From Anthoceros angustus (Eukaryota > Streptophyta > Anthocerotopsida > Anthocerotales > Anthocerotaceae), in contig MU008155.1 of NCBI GenBank assembly GCA_010909165.1, positions 1,240,001-1,304,000 on the forward strand: a stretch of DNA of 64,000 nt, given 5' to 3'. Positions 43,980-54,845 of this stretch are shown here, piece after piece (the stretch's first letter is position 1; each line of letters begins with the position of its first letter). Both the position numbers and the translations under genes were made by a program. The notes under the pieces are model-generated. The model was not told where the DNA came from. It searched no databases and was given only the letters and a program-made list of their open reading frames with translations.

Positions 43980-44220
43980 TGTTCTCATTAAGAGCTAGAA
44001 GGAGTAGGCAGCACGAACTCCCGAAGCCCTAATGCTTCCATGTGTTTATAATGCTTAGAGTTGGACAATCCCTTGGTAAGTATATCAGCCGTGTTTTCCT
44101 CTGTGCTGACATACTGAACTTTCGCTACTCCTCTCTCGGCCACATCACGAATGTAATGGTGATAAAGCTCTATGTCATGCCGTGTGATACTAATCTCTGC
44201 ACTTGGGTTTAGTGTTTGAT
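43980..44220 (-). mobile_element. Ty1/copia RNase H C-terminus (minus strand)
   Basis: The minus strand reads NPSAEISITRHDIELYHHYI, then a QYVSTEENTADILTKGL block and a MEALGLREF end. This is the end of a copia pol (RNase H, with the canonical H.HYIRD and AD.LTK motifs). Similarity stops at about 44216, where an AT-rich sequence beginning TGTTTGATTAGC takes over. The rest of pol is missing. Confidence 0.88.
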
Positions 44221-44740
44221 TAGCATTAATTAATCTAATTACTTATCTTTAAGTAAGTAATTAGTGTTAATTAATCTAAAGTGCTTATGTTAATTAAGCA
44301 TTGATTAGTGTTAATTAAACATGGTTAGCAATAGCTAAGTGGATAAGCTCAAGTAATATGCCATATTCCTTGCATATTATAGTGTATTCTTAGGATACAA
44401 TAGCTGGTGATAAGCTCAAGTAATATGCTTTGGCATATTCCTTGCATATTATAGTGTATTCTTAGGATATTTCTCGCATAGCCGATGCCAATAGGATATC
44501 TTAGAATATGTCATGCCAGGGTCTAGTATATATAGACCCTTCCATTGAGGACAAGCTCGGATCATAGCTTGTCCTCTAGATATGCAATGCAAGAGCGGAG
44601 GCCAAAGCCATGACCAGAGCGATGTGTGAGGAATTTGCGTGTTGTTCGTGAGAGTGTGTTTGTGCCACGACGCGAGCTACTCCCTCCTGTTGTTACAAGC
44701 TATGATCTCGCACAGATAGGCCAGCAGCGGCAGCGATGCT
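44213..44740 (+). mobile_element. Putative LTR-like AT-rich sequence with TATA box
   Basis: The sequence starts TGTTTGATTAGC at the point where the copia RNase H is cut and holds an internal 70-bp tandem duplication (AAGCTCAAGTAATATG at about 44348 and 44417). It has a TATATATAGACC promoter motif near 44527. It may be the 5' LTR of the gypsy element whose coding part begins after 45340, but no second copy lies in the window to prove it. Confidence 0.4.
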
Positions 44741-45012
44741 AGGCGATGCTAGGCGATGCTAGGCGATGCTAGGCGATGCTAGGCGAGGCGAAGCCCAAGT
44801 CAAGGCCAAGGAGGCGAAGCCCAAGTCAAGGCCAAGGCCAAGGCCAAGGAGAGGAGGCGAAGAAGCCCAAGTCCAAGGCCAAGGCCAAGGAGGAGGCAAG
44901 AAGCCCAAGTCCAAGGCCAAGGAGAGGAGGCAAGAAGCCCAAGTCCAAGGCCAAGGAGGCGAAGAAGCCCAAGTCCAAGGCCAAGGAGAGGAGGCGAAGA
45001 AGCCCATACCAA
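44733..45012 (+). repeat. Short tandem repeats encoding a Lys/Ala/Pro-rich peptide
   Basis: Five copies of the 10-bp GATGCTAGGC (44735-44784) are followed by about eight imperfect units of GCCCAAGTCCAAGGCCAAGG. In the plus frame the second array gives AKKPKSKAKE repeats, reminiscent of histone H1-type tails. Unit-length variation breaks the frame, so a functional gene is doubtful. Confidence 0.75.
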
Positions 45013-45339
45013 GGAGAGGAATGAGGCTCCTATGAGGCCTTTAAGGCCAACCAACTGGGAGAAACAAGAGTATTTTACTCTTGGGCCCTGGATTCCAAGG
45101 GATAAGGGAATAGACATGGTATGTCATCACCCATGATTTCACTTTCTGTCCAAAAGTCCTAGTCGGCACCCCATCCATCGATCCACCCACGGTGCTTAAC
45201 TGGAGTTCCTATGCTATCCAACTCACCCAGCTCACTTTTTGATGATGTAGCCTGCAGAGTATTTCTATGCATTTTAACATGCATAGATACTTAGAGGTTT
45301 CACTAATCACGATCTAAGATAGCGGGTGTGTTAACCTTG

Positions 45340-48300
45340 ATTAAGGGTTTGATCTAGCCACTAACCGCCTGGAGTGCATGCCTCGACACACTGATCCGGA
45401 CGGAGCTACCAACCAAGAAGTCCATCGAGCGAATTCAAGTCCCGACCAAGAGGGAGAGAACACCCGATTTTGGTACCATAAGGACGGAGGAACCCAAATA
45501 CAATCAACAATCTTTGAAGGATCTGGTGGCAACACACAAGACACGTTAGTCTTCGGGACAACTCGGTGAGCGGCGAGGAGGACTTGTCTCTTGGAGTCGT
45601 CAAGATGGGAGGAGACAAGGATCGAATGGAGTTGTTCACAGACGGCACCTTGCCACCGGAGGACTTCATCGAGAAGTACGCGTGCGTGTGAGATGGAATT
45701 GAAGACCGGATACACGAAGCGATACGGCTTCATCCAAATGCCAAGTACTTGGGGATGAAGCATTGGCGTGCTATCGCGAGCACAAGGCGAGTTGAGCACA
45801 TTGGAGGACCAAGGAGTAGCGCTCAAGAAGGCAGACGAGTAAAGCACCAAGTGGGCACGATCCCATCAAGAGATGTTTGACATCTTCCGGAGTTTCGCAA
45901 GCACGGATGAGAAGATCTCCGAGCCACACTTCAAGATGAAGTCAGCGAGACCGCCAAGATGGCTTATCAAGAATCACCAGCTTGGTACGTGACACCAAGA
46001 TCATGAGTGACCGACGTAGAAGCAGGAAGTACTTGCGCATCATGCATGAAGGTGCAACAAGCGTGCATGCACGGCGGGGCAACACTACACCCTCAAGGAA
46101 GTGTACGAGATGACAAGATAGGGCCCACGACACTTTCTCTCTCAAGTGATTACTCCAAAGACAAGTGGTGGACGGACATGACCGACGCGGAGGTCGAGTG
46201 GAGGAGCTCACGAGACAAGCCACCCACATGCCCCAAGTGACGAGCCCCTGTGAGGTGCCGAGGGACGACCATTCCCTCATGAGTGCGAGCATGCATTCGG
46301 AGGAGTCAAGGGTGAGGAGCCATGCCCTAGGTGTGGGAGGTACGGCACAATGAAGCGGCATGTTGGGAGAAGCATCCGGAATTGCGCCTACGGGTTATCG
46401 AGCAGCAACCCCGCCAATGCATCTACGGCCAACCTCATCCACAAAATCAAGAGCAAAGGCGCCTGGAGGAGGCATAAGTCCCGTGGACAAAAGAAACGGA
46501 AGCATCAAAGAAGACGATGGATGTATTGGCACGCCTGCAAAGTTGGTGAAGGCGAAGATCAAGGAGAGCAGCAGTCATCATCGAGGACGAAGAAGATGAG
46601 CACAAGCTTGATACATGGCGATCGTGACCGCATCCAAGGGCAGGAAGAAACCTCCGCACGAGAGAAGATAGCTCGAGGAAGAAGAGGATGTCTTGACACC
46701 GCAGGCGGAAGACACTAAGGAAGCTTCGGATCCTCTTCCGAACCTATGCCAAGATGCCAAAGTCGCTTGAGCCATTGCCGTGGAGCAACTGTGGGAGCAA
46801 CATCAAAGTCCAGAGGGGGCGATGTGGAGAAACCCATGCATGTTTGAGACGATGGCACAAAAGCTCGAGATGCCCCTTACAAGACATGGGGTTGAGGAAG
46901 TCGTGGTTTGACTCGGCGGATGTTGACAACCCTTGAAGGCGAAGCAAGTGTCCAAGATGCCACAACAGGTGCAATGATGTCATTGACCTCGAGCCAAGCA
47001 TCTCGGAAGAATGTCGCACGAGTGGAGTGGCTTTGGTCAACAATCGAGAGAGGCACATTGAAATCAATGGATTCGCACCAAGGAGGGTGTTGATTGACAC
47101 CGAGCAGCCCGGTGATCTGGAAGAAGAGTGAAGGAAGCGCGTCTCCACCAAGAAAGGTTGAAGGAAACCAAGTGGAAGATCCGCATCACCGGGACCACGG
47201 AGCATGTGTTGGGGTGACAAGGTACAAGCTGAAGGTTTCATTCAAACCAAGAAGCAGACTTCACCTTTGTCGAGGTACACCGCTTGGTCACATGCGCATA
47301 CTTTGATGTCTTGGAGCGGACGCTTTGTACAAACCGAGTCATGGTGGATTTGTGGACGGAGACCTACTATCGACCAGCCGAGAAGCGGAGCAAAACCGAT
47401 GAACGGATTGCCCGCATCCCTCTGCGGCATGGCAAGGATCATGAGAACCTCATTGCCACAGCACCAGTTTGGCGTCAGAGGAAGGACACGCCATACGTGC
47501 TTGAACCTCTGGCGTGTGTCTAACAACCGCAGAATCGACTGATGGAGGATTTCACGAGGAGGAGGAAAACAAGCTAGGGTTGCAACCACCCTGAGGAGGT
47601 TCTTCAAGTCACCGACGGACCGCAAAGAATGAGCCGCAAAAGCCGTGGAGGATGGTGCAAGAGGACCAAGGTCCTATGAGCCGAGAACCGTAAGTTCTGC
47701 CTAGGGTTGAGCCTGCTTAGACCTAAACACCTGTGTCATCACATGGCGACTGGAAGGCGATAGTGCTCGTGGAACTCTTTGGAGGCATCAAGACGCTTGA
47801 AGCTAAAGTGTGGCATCAAAGTGCGAAGATACGTGCATTGTGACCCGGATCCAAAAGCAAGGATTGTGCCGCGTGCGTAAGAGACTTGATGGGGAGTACC
47901 TAACCTCGACGGGAGCCGTGAAGGGTTACCGCCGATGGATGTTCGCATGATAGGGTTGTCCCATTTGAGTTGTCTTGGGCAACCGGTGGACCTTGTCATC
48001 GCAGTTGGGAGTGTCAAGGACTATCCTCCGCAGTAAGGGTCAAGGTCTCAAGGATCCACAACAAAGATTGTTCTATGACCGATGAGGATCTTGCGCTTGA
48101 TCCGTAAAGGGCAAGAAAGGCCTTGTGGATACATGTTGGAGAATGTGCCAAGATGCATGAGCGTGAAGAAGCAAGTTCGGAGGATTTTGCCACGATCCGA
48201 GGAGTGTTGGGTCGAGCTTCTATTGGATGCAACCAATTTGGTTCGAGGGCTCATAGGTTGAGGTCCATGTGGACTAACCTTGCTCCCTTGGAACATTTGA

Positions 48301-50461
48301 AGTGTGCGAGGTCGCTCACCAAGCGACCTAATCATGTTGTCAAGGATGTGCTAGCATCGGAAGGCATGCCCAACAAGTCATCAAGACAAGCCGCCGCACT
48401 TCGAACACGCCTGACACCCCATGGCGGCTTGGCCAACCTTTGTGTCTAAGTCCAAGTCTTACGCCTTCAGAACCATGGCCTGCTGGTGGGATGTACATGG
48501 CGAGGTTTTGGGAGAGCCAACACAAGAGAGGGAGTTGGCCATGGGATTTGATGCGAGCCACAAGACACCGGAGTGACCGAGAAGGAACGTGTCGATTGCT
48601 TGGGCAAGCATTTGACGTGAACATGATGACTGGTTGTTTAGCTACTGAGTCGCCACCAACTTCAAACCAAGAAGGCGGGGTTGAAGCAGCGTCGGTGGGT
48701 GAAGGATATTCAGACCTCGACAGGAGAAGGCGAGTTTGAGGGCAAGGAGAGCGAGCACGAGGAAGGAAGCCATCCGAGCCAACCACATGAGTGGTTAACA
48801 GGCCGAGTTGAAGAGCAATCAACGGCGCCGTTAAAGGAGTTGTTGGAGGCATCGCGACATGTGTTTGCTTTCACGCCATGGAGATGGGGAAGTACACCAA
48901 AGGGAAGTTCCACATAGAATCGACCACGATGAACCAAAGGTTCGCAGAGGCATGTGCAAAGGCCGAGTGGGATTTGGTTGAGAATCGATGCCAAGAGCTT
49001 CTCAAGCTGATTCGATTCGACGATCTAACTCGCAGACGCATGCGATGTAGCTCAAAAAGAAGGATGAGAATGGATTGTGGACGGAGAGGAGAATGTGTGG
49101 TGACTATCGGCCATTGAACGAGCGAATCCCACATGACCACTATCCCATGCCGACGGTCAAGAGATCTTCGACACCATTGGGTCTGCCAAGTTCTTCTCAA
49201 CATTGGACTTGAGGCTAGGGTTTCACCAAGTAGAGATCAAGAAGACAAGAAGAAAACGCGCTCGGGGCGTAGATTGCTTGTACGAGTGGAATTACATGCC
49301 ATTTGGGTTGAAGACATCGCCAACGCAGCAAAGGTACATGGACAATGAGCTCAAGGACTTGCATTTCGCCAAGTGCTACATTGATGACGTCATCATCTTC
49401 AGAATACCTTTGAGGAGCATCTACAACATCTTCGAGCGCCTTTGCTAGATCGGCCGGGGTTGAAGGCCCATCCAGAAGTGTCGATTTGGAGAGGATAAGG
49501 TGTTGTACTTGGGTCATTGGATCACGCCGACGGATCTCCGCATGCCACCAAGGTGGAGGCAATCGCGCATTCCTGCCAAACGACATCTCAAGTTGAGGGC
49601 ATTCTTGGGTGTTGGTGAAGTTCATTCCATGGATGAGCAGGATTGCGCCATTGAATGACTTGTTGAAGAAGTTGGTGACTTGGCGTTGGACTCAAGAGGA
49701 GGAGTCGCTTTCATGGAGTTGAAGGGTAGACTCATGAGCTCGCCAATTCTTGGTCATCCAAACTTCAAGCGCTCGCATTTTACAATCGATTGGAGCACGA
49801 TAGGCGCTTGGCGCAGATCAATGACAAGGAAGAGGAACATGTCATTGCCTATGCCACGGAGCAACAACGGAGTCCAACTACTCGCCTATGAAGGAGAATG
49901 TCTTGCGCAGGTGGGCAATGGACACTTTCGTACTTGTTTGGACATCAATTTCGACCATCACCATCAACCCTTGCATTGGTTGATGACGAACGCCAAGCTT
50001 ACAGGAAAGCGAGGTGGGCTCTCATTCTCCGTGAGTATGACTTTGTCATCGAACACCGTGTAGAGTTCACTCTAATGGATGGGTTGTCAAGGAATCCTCT
50101 ACCTCGTGAACGAAGACACTACAGGGGCCGTGCAAGATTGATGACGAGCAACACCGGGGGAGAGTAGTCCAGATACCATGTTGGCCATGCCGCATGAGGA
50201 TGTCAAGATGCCTCCACTCATCGCTTTGTATGCAGAGTCCGCTGTGACATCCGGCGGATGCAATGAGCGGACCTTCCTAAGGTCGGGAATTGCCACAAGG
50301 GCTTTCATCTCGATGCCAAGCTACGCGAGAAGGTGGCTCGATTATTGGAAGGAGGACATAATGTAGTGATTCTCATGGAGATAGAATTGTACCCAAGCCG
50401 GAGGACCGGGTGAGACTCATCACCTGTGCATGAAGGCTTAGGGCATTTTGGTGCTAATTCA
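45340..50461 (+). mobile_element. Ty3/gypsy retrotransposon A, internal region, interrupted at its integrase
   Basis: In order, the plus strand holds a gag-like region, a cysteine-rich knuckle-like segment (GEEPCPRCGRYGT.., about 46318-46390), and a retropepsin-like RVLIDT (about 47080, followed by Glu instead of Gly). Reverse transcriptase follows at 49070-49440, then RNase H at about 49750-50165, ending near LSRNPLP. Finally comes the beginning of the integrase HHCC zinc finger, VHEGLGHFGAN, at about 50425-50456, where element B starts. Numerous frameshifts and stops make it inactive. The left LTR is uncertain. No right LTR is seen; it should lie beyond the window, after element B. Confidence 0.85.
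49070..49440 (+). pseudogene. Gypsy A reverse transcriptase core
   Basis: Frames around 49080-49440 contain CGDYRPLNERIPHDHYPMP, FSTLDLRLGFHQVEIK, YEWNYMPFGLKTSPTQ and CYIDDVIIF. The last carries the YxDD catalytic motif as YIDD. At least two frameshifts lie between the blocks. Confidence 0.88.
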
Positions 50462-52559
50462 GGTGACCACATGGGTACTCACCCCTTGAAAAGGAGTGTT
50501 TTTTTGTGTTTTAAGCTATGAGAATCGTGGAGTTGGAATGTGAAGTAGGTTAGGAATAAGAAAAGTCTACTAGAGCCTAGTAGGAGGAAGAGAGTCTAGT
50601 CCCGATCCCGGATGTAACCTGGAGGGTTGTCTCGGCTGTTAAACGCGTTGCTAGGGCTGCTATATGACTGCTATGACACAACCGACTCGGGAGCTGTTGC
50701 TATGGTAGCAACCAAGTCGGAGTTATTTTCCGATAAATTTGGAAAACCAATTGATGAAATCATTGGAAATACCAAACGGGAAGTAACGGGGTCCTAGCAA
50801 TTAAGTCCAAGGGACAAGAGTATTTGCAAAATCCGGATCAAGACGGCGCCGCCTCAATTCGAGCGCGTGGAGGCCGAGCGAACGCCGGACGGACACAAAG
50901 CAGGTGTCGCAGCCGGTCGGAAGCAGCCGCTGACGAGCGCCAAGAAGGCCGGTTGAATGGCGGGTGGTGTCGGGATGCGGCGGTGAGGAGAGCGCAGAAA
51001 GCGAGGCGAGGGCGGCAAGACCCTGTGAGGCGGCGAACGGTCGTGGAGAGCTCAAGGTGCGCGTCGGGCAATGGCGGTTGGTCAGAAATTCCAATGGCGT
51101 GGTGGGGAGTAATCGGGCCGCAGCCTCGAGAAGGCTAGGCGGGCGGCTCGTGTGTGGCGACTGCCGCAAGAAGTAGAAGAGTCAAGTGAGGCGTGAAGGG
51201 CCGAGGAAGCCGAAAAGGGAAGTGTGCACGGGGTGCTGGTGGCACGCACCGGGAGGTCGGACAAGGGCGACAAAGCGCACTGTGGGTCACCGCTCAACCA
51301 CGCGGATACTTTTTCCCCGCACTCATATTTGAGGCGGAAGGCGAATGGCTTGAGCGAGCAGTGCATGTTGATGCATAGGGGATGGAGTTCCATGTGGTGG
51401 TGTGACGCGTGTGTCAGGTGGTGGTCGACGTGTGTGGAGACACGGAGATACCGGCCAGGGGCAAGGCCGAGACAGTGATGTAGGAGGGAGGTTGGTGGAT
51501 TCCACCGGAGAAAAATCCGTGGCACTCCCGCCATCGTGAGATGGGTACGAGCCGAGCGGTACAGGGGATCCTTCACCAAGCGGGCTAAGAAGAAATTTCG
51601 AGTGAGGAGTCGACCGAGGGCGACACGACAAGGCTTGTGGAAGTGCAGCGGGCGTGTAGCCGGACACTTGTCAGAACTCTAGGCTCGGCCACGGACAAGG
51701 AGCATGGGACCTAAGAAGAACACTCCGTGGCCATTGAGGCCATTACCATCGCCCAATGGCCCAACATGGGGCAATCGGAGAGTGAAGGGTCTTTTGGTGG
51801 CTAAGCATCACTTGTCCTTCATGGACAAAAAAAGCTACAAGAGCTTAATTGGTTGGAATGCGTGCACATGAGGGAGAAGGCCAGGGGAAGGCAACACGAG
51901 AACCAACCCCGCACTGGAATATTCGTTGTTCCAGCCGTCTATGAGAGGCCTCAAGAGGAATGTGGTGGAATAATCATTGATCCTTTCAGAAGCCATCTCC
52001 CAAAAGTCGCAGGAGGCACAAGCCGCCATTGCTCCCACATTGTCTAGGGTGGAGAATGGCTGGGTCACCAACAAATTAGACCCCGAGTGGCCGGATTAGC
52101 CAGTGATCCTGTGCTCTCACTCACTAAGAAGCTAGAGCACATTGTCGACCATTTTGTCTTTCTATGAGGTGGTGAGAGGGTCCAAGATAGATTGGGCTAG
52201 GATGTTCTATGACACAAGATGCGTGGAGAGGGACCACTTGACCTCACCCACCCAGCCCCTCACCTATCTCCTTCTTAATCCACATTTTTGACCATGCCAA
52301 GTTCTGGAGGATAGAGATGGTCTCACCTTTCCATGCTGGAGGCCGTGTTTGAAAGAAGGAAGCCCAAAGAGGAGTCGAGGAAGAGGCCATCTCCGTGGCA
52401 CCGGGAGTGAAGATGAGAAGTCCAAGTGTCCATGAAGAGGAATGTGGCGCTTGCTAAGGCATCACCATGTTGCAACAAAGCAACCGGAGTTGCTAAGACC
52501 CCAACAGTACCAAGAGAGGTCGAGCAGGGACTCCAACCACTCCTAGAGCCACAAGAGCA

Positions 52560-53560
52560 CGACCGGGAACTCACCCGAGTGGGATAAAGGAAAGGCAGCA
52601 GCACTGGGCCCGCAGAGCGGGGCTGGGAAGCCACAGTCAACAGGAGGAATCGCCCAACCTTGGGCACACCGAGCCGATCCGAGAAAGTCACTACTGCTCA
52701 CCTCAAGTATACCCCTAAGTGGTCGCAGGGAGAGCGCCAGATAGGAAGGAGGGAACCCATCCCTGAAGGTTTGGGGCCTAACATCACCGCAAGAGGGTCT
52801 CATGGCACGCACTAGGTGAGATGGAGGACCATAGCTCGGGTCCTCTTTGTTAGGTTTACAGCAGTAGGGAACAACAGGAGAGGGGAGCTCCAGGAATGAA
52901 GGGAGAAGGAGGTCTTGAGGGACGCCTAGGTAGCATGGAAGGAATTAAGGAAGGTCCGAGAAGAGTTGCAGAAGACCAAGGATGAAAACCCTCATGGTTC
53001 ACCTGACACAAAGCACCATAGGGAGCTGCAATGTCATCTCGATGCGCAAGTTCAGCCGAACCTATGGCGAGCCACAAGAAGGAGAGGGACGAGGCAAGGA
53101 AAGGTTGGAAAGAGGCCAAGAGGGCTGTGGATTGCAAGGAGAGCCACCGTGGAAGATGGAGCTCCCATGGAAGAATCTGCCGAGTTGGCAACACCGAGGA
53201 GGTTACAAGCAAGCAACCGCTGGCCGCTAAGGAAACACACCTGCACTCTGCTGTGGGGAGCAACAGCCAAGACCGAGCTCAACAAGAAGGGGGGGCACAT
53301 CTGTGGAGGAGGATAAACAGCTGGGGAGCGGGGACATGGAGGTACTTGATCCATGCCTTGACGGCACTGGATCCTACCTATGGGTTGGATTCTTATGGAG
53401 GAAACTCCCGACCCATCCAGATTCAAGAGCTCACCGAGGAGGAGTACTGCATCATGCAAGCACAAGAGAGAGAGGAGTCCAGCCCGAGGAGGTAGAGTGG
53501 GAGAGATTGCCCAACCAGCCAAGAGGGAGGAGAGCAAGAGGAGAACATAGGCGCCTAGGA
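52560..53560 (+). other. Coding-like segment inside the LTR of gypsy B
   Basis: Fragments in different frames resemble one protein: IGRREPIPEGLGPNIT, ELRKVREELQKTKDEN, HKKERDEARKGWKEAKRAV (coiled-coil type), then MEVLDPCLDGT and ELTEEEYCIM. The right LTR carries the same peptides at about 62650-63630, for example QIGRREPIPEGLGPNIT and QELTEEEYCIM. I do not recognise the family. It may be an LTR-borne element ORF or a captured gene fragment. Both copies contain frameshifts. Confidence 0.5.
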
Positions 53561-54574
53561 GGCCTGTGAGAGGTAATAGGGTAAGTGGCCCCGAAATAGC
53601 TAAAGGCCCATGTGTTATAGATCGAAATCTTATCCTCATAGTGGATAGAATTAGAGATAGGCCTCTAGGATTGGTAGGCTAAGACCGATTGGCAGCAAGC
53701 CTGTGGGGTCGATCTTAAGAGGCAGCCCTCTTGATGAAACAAGCAATGTTGGCCTAAAGTCTTGGTGTTTGCACGGGGGTACCAGATCCAAAGGTCGTAA
53801 GTCTAGACGCTTTGTCACAGGGAGGAGAAGACCACTGTTGCCAGATCCGTGGCCGGATCCGCAAGAGTGGTGGAAAGCAAGGGAGGGAGCCTAGGTCTCC
53901 TTGGAGGGAGTTAAGGTCAAGAGGAGGAAGGGGTTGTGAAGCCGGGAGGCCCCTCTTACTCATTCCCTTCGCCTTGTCTAGTACTCACCTTGTGTTTGAG
54001 TTTCGTGTGAGATTTGTGTTTGGAAAGAGGACAAGGGGAGAAGTGAGAATGTGGACATGAGTTGTGGCGTTTGAGAGGGGTAAGAAGGACTGGAGAAGTG
54101 TAAAGTGATGTTTGAAGAGAGTGGGAGTGGAGGTTGAAGATCCGGAGTGGATGAGATGGAATGATGGGGAGGAACAAGTATTTTGAGAGTTGGTGAGGGC
54201 TGTAAGGTCTGGATGAGAACCTTGTGGCTGGAGAGGAGCCGAGGAGAAAGTGAGATTGAATGCCGTGAGGTGTGAGAACAAGGAGTTGAAGAGAGCTGGG
54301 GAAACTTGGAGAGTGTGGAGAGGCTGCGAGAGGCACCTCAAGGACTGTGAGAGCTGGAGGGTCTGGGGAGGAAGGTGAGCTGAAAGGGGAGAAAGGGAAG
54401 TCCGGGAAGATGCAAGAGTGAGGGGGTTATGGGAGCGAACCCGATTGGTGGATCTAACTTTGTGGATGAGAGAGAGAGAGAGAGAGGGGTCGCCTTATCC
54501 ACTTGGATCCCGACCGACCCACCTTCTATTAATAGCCACCGATCCCAAGGTGGACCCCTGCTAAAATAGAGGGT

Positions 54575-54640
54575 GGTTGCTAAGATAGCAACCGGCCCCT
54601 GCTAAGGTAGCATCAGGTCGCGTGGCTAAGATAGCCACAC
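54575..54640 (+). promoter_or_regulatory. Cluster of short perfect hairpins near the LTR 3' end
   Basis: GGTTGCTAAGATAGCAACC (54575-54593), TGCTAAGGTAGCA (54600-54612) and GTGGCTAAGATAGCCAC (54622-54638) are consecutive palindromes with 3-nt loops. Stem sequences differ but complementarity is kept. GTTGCTATGGTAGCAAC at 50696-50712 is a further member near the LTR start, and a shortened one is at 60826-60838. Confidence 0.6.
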
Positions 54641-54825
54641 GAGTGTTGTTAGGATAGTAGCTGTCTCAGAATCGCTAGATGTTTGTATGTCTGTTTGGTT
54701 GGATTGGCTATGTTTTGGTTGTCTTGACACGAAATCACTCCTTGGGTACGAATCTCAAGTCTACAACGATAAAGAGGGTAAATGTGGCCTCTTTGTGACC
54801 ACTTGGTTTAGAAAATCACTCCACA

Positions 54826-54845
54826 TTTTGGCGCTGCCGGGAGTG
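54826..54845 (+). other. Primer-binding-site region of gypsy B
   Basis: TTTTGGCGCTGCCGGGAGTG follows the LTR end directly. It resembles the TGGCGCCGTTGCCGGGG sequence found after the 5' LTR of many plant gypsy elements. The tRNA match was not checked. Confidence 0.6.

Larger units (their letters stand above)
50462..54825 (+). mobile_element. Gypsy retrotransposon B, left LTR (about 4.4 kb)
   Basis: This block is repeated from 60584 to the end of the window in the same order, so the two are LTRs of one element. The right copy starts TGTGGTGACC after a polypurine tract. The left copy begins GGTGACCACATGGG, lacking the first three bases. The left copy ends CACTCCACA at 54825, directly before a primer-binding site, giving TGTGG..CCACA ends. 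It contains palindromic repeats at 50696 and 54575-54640, a GAGAGA microsatellite near 54470 and a coding-like stretch at 52560-53560. The copies differ by many short indels as well as substitutions. Confidence 0.85.
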
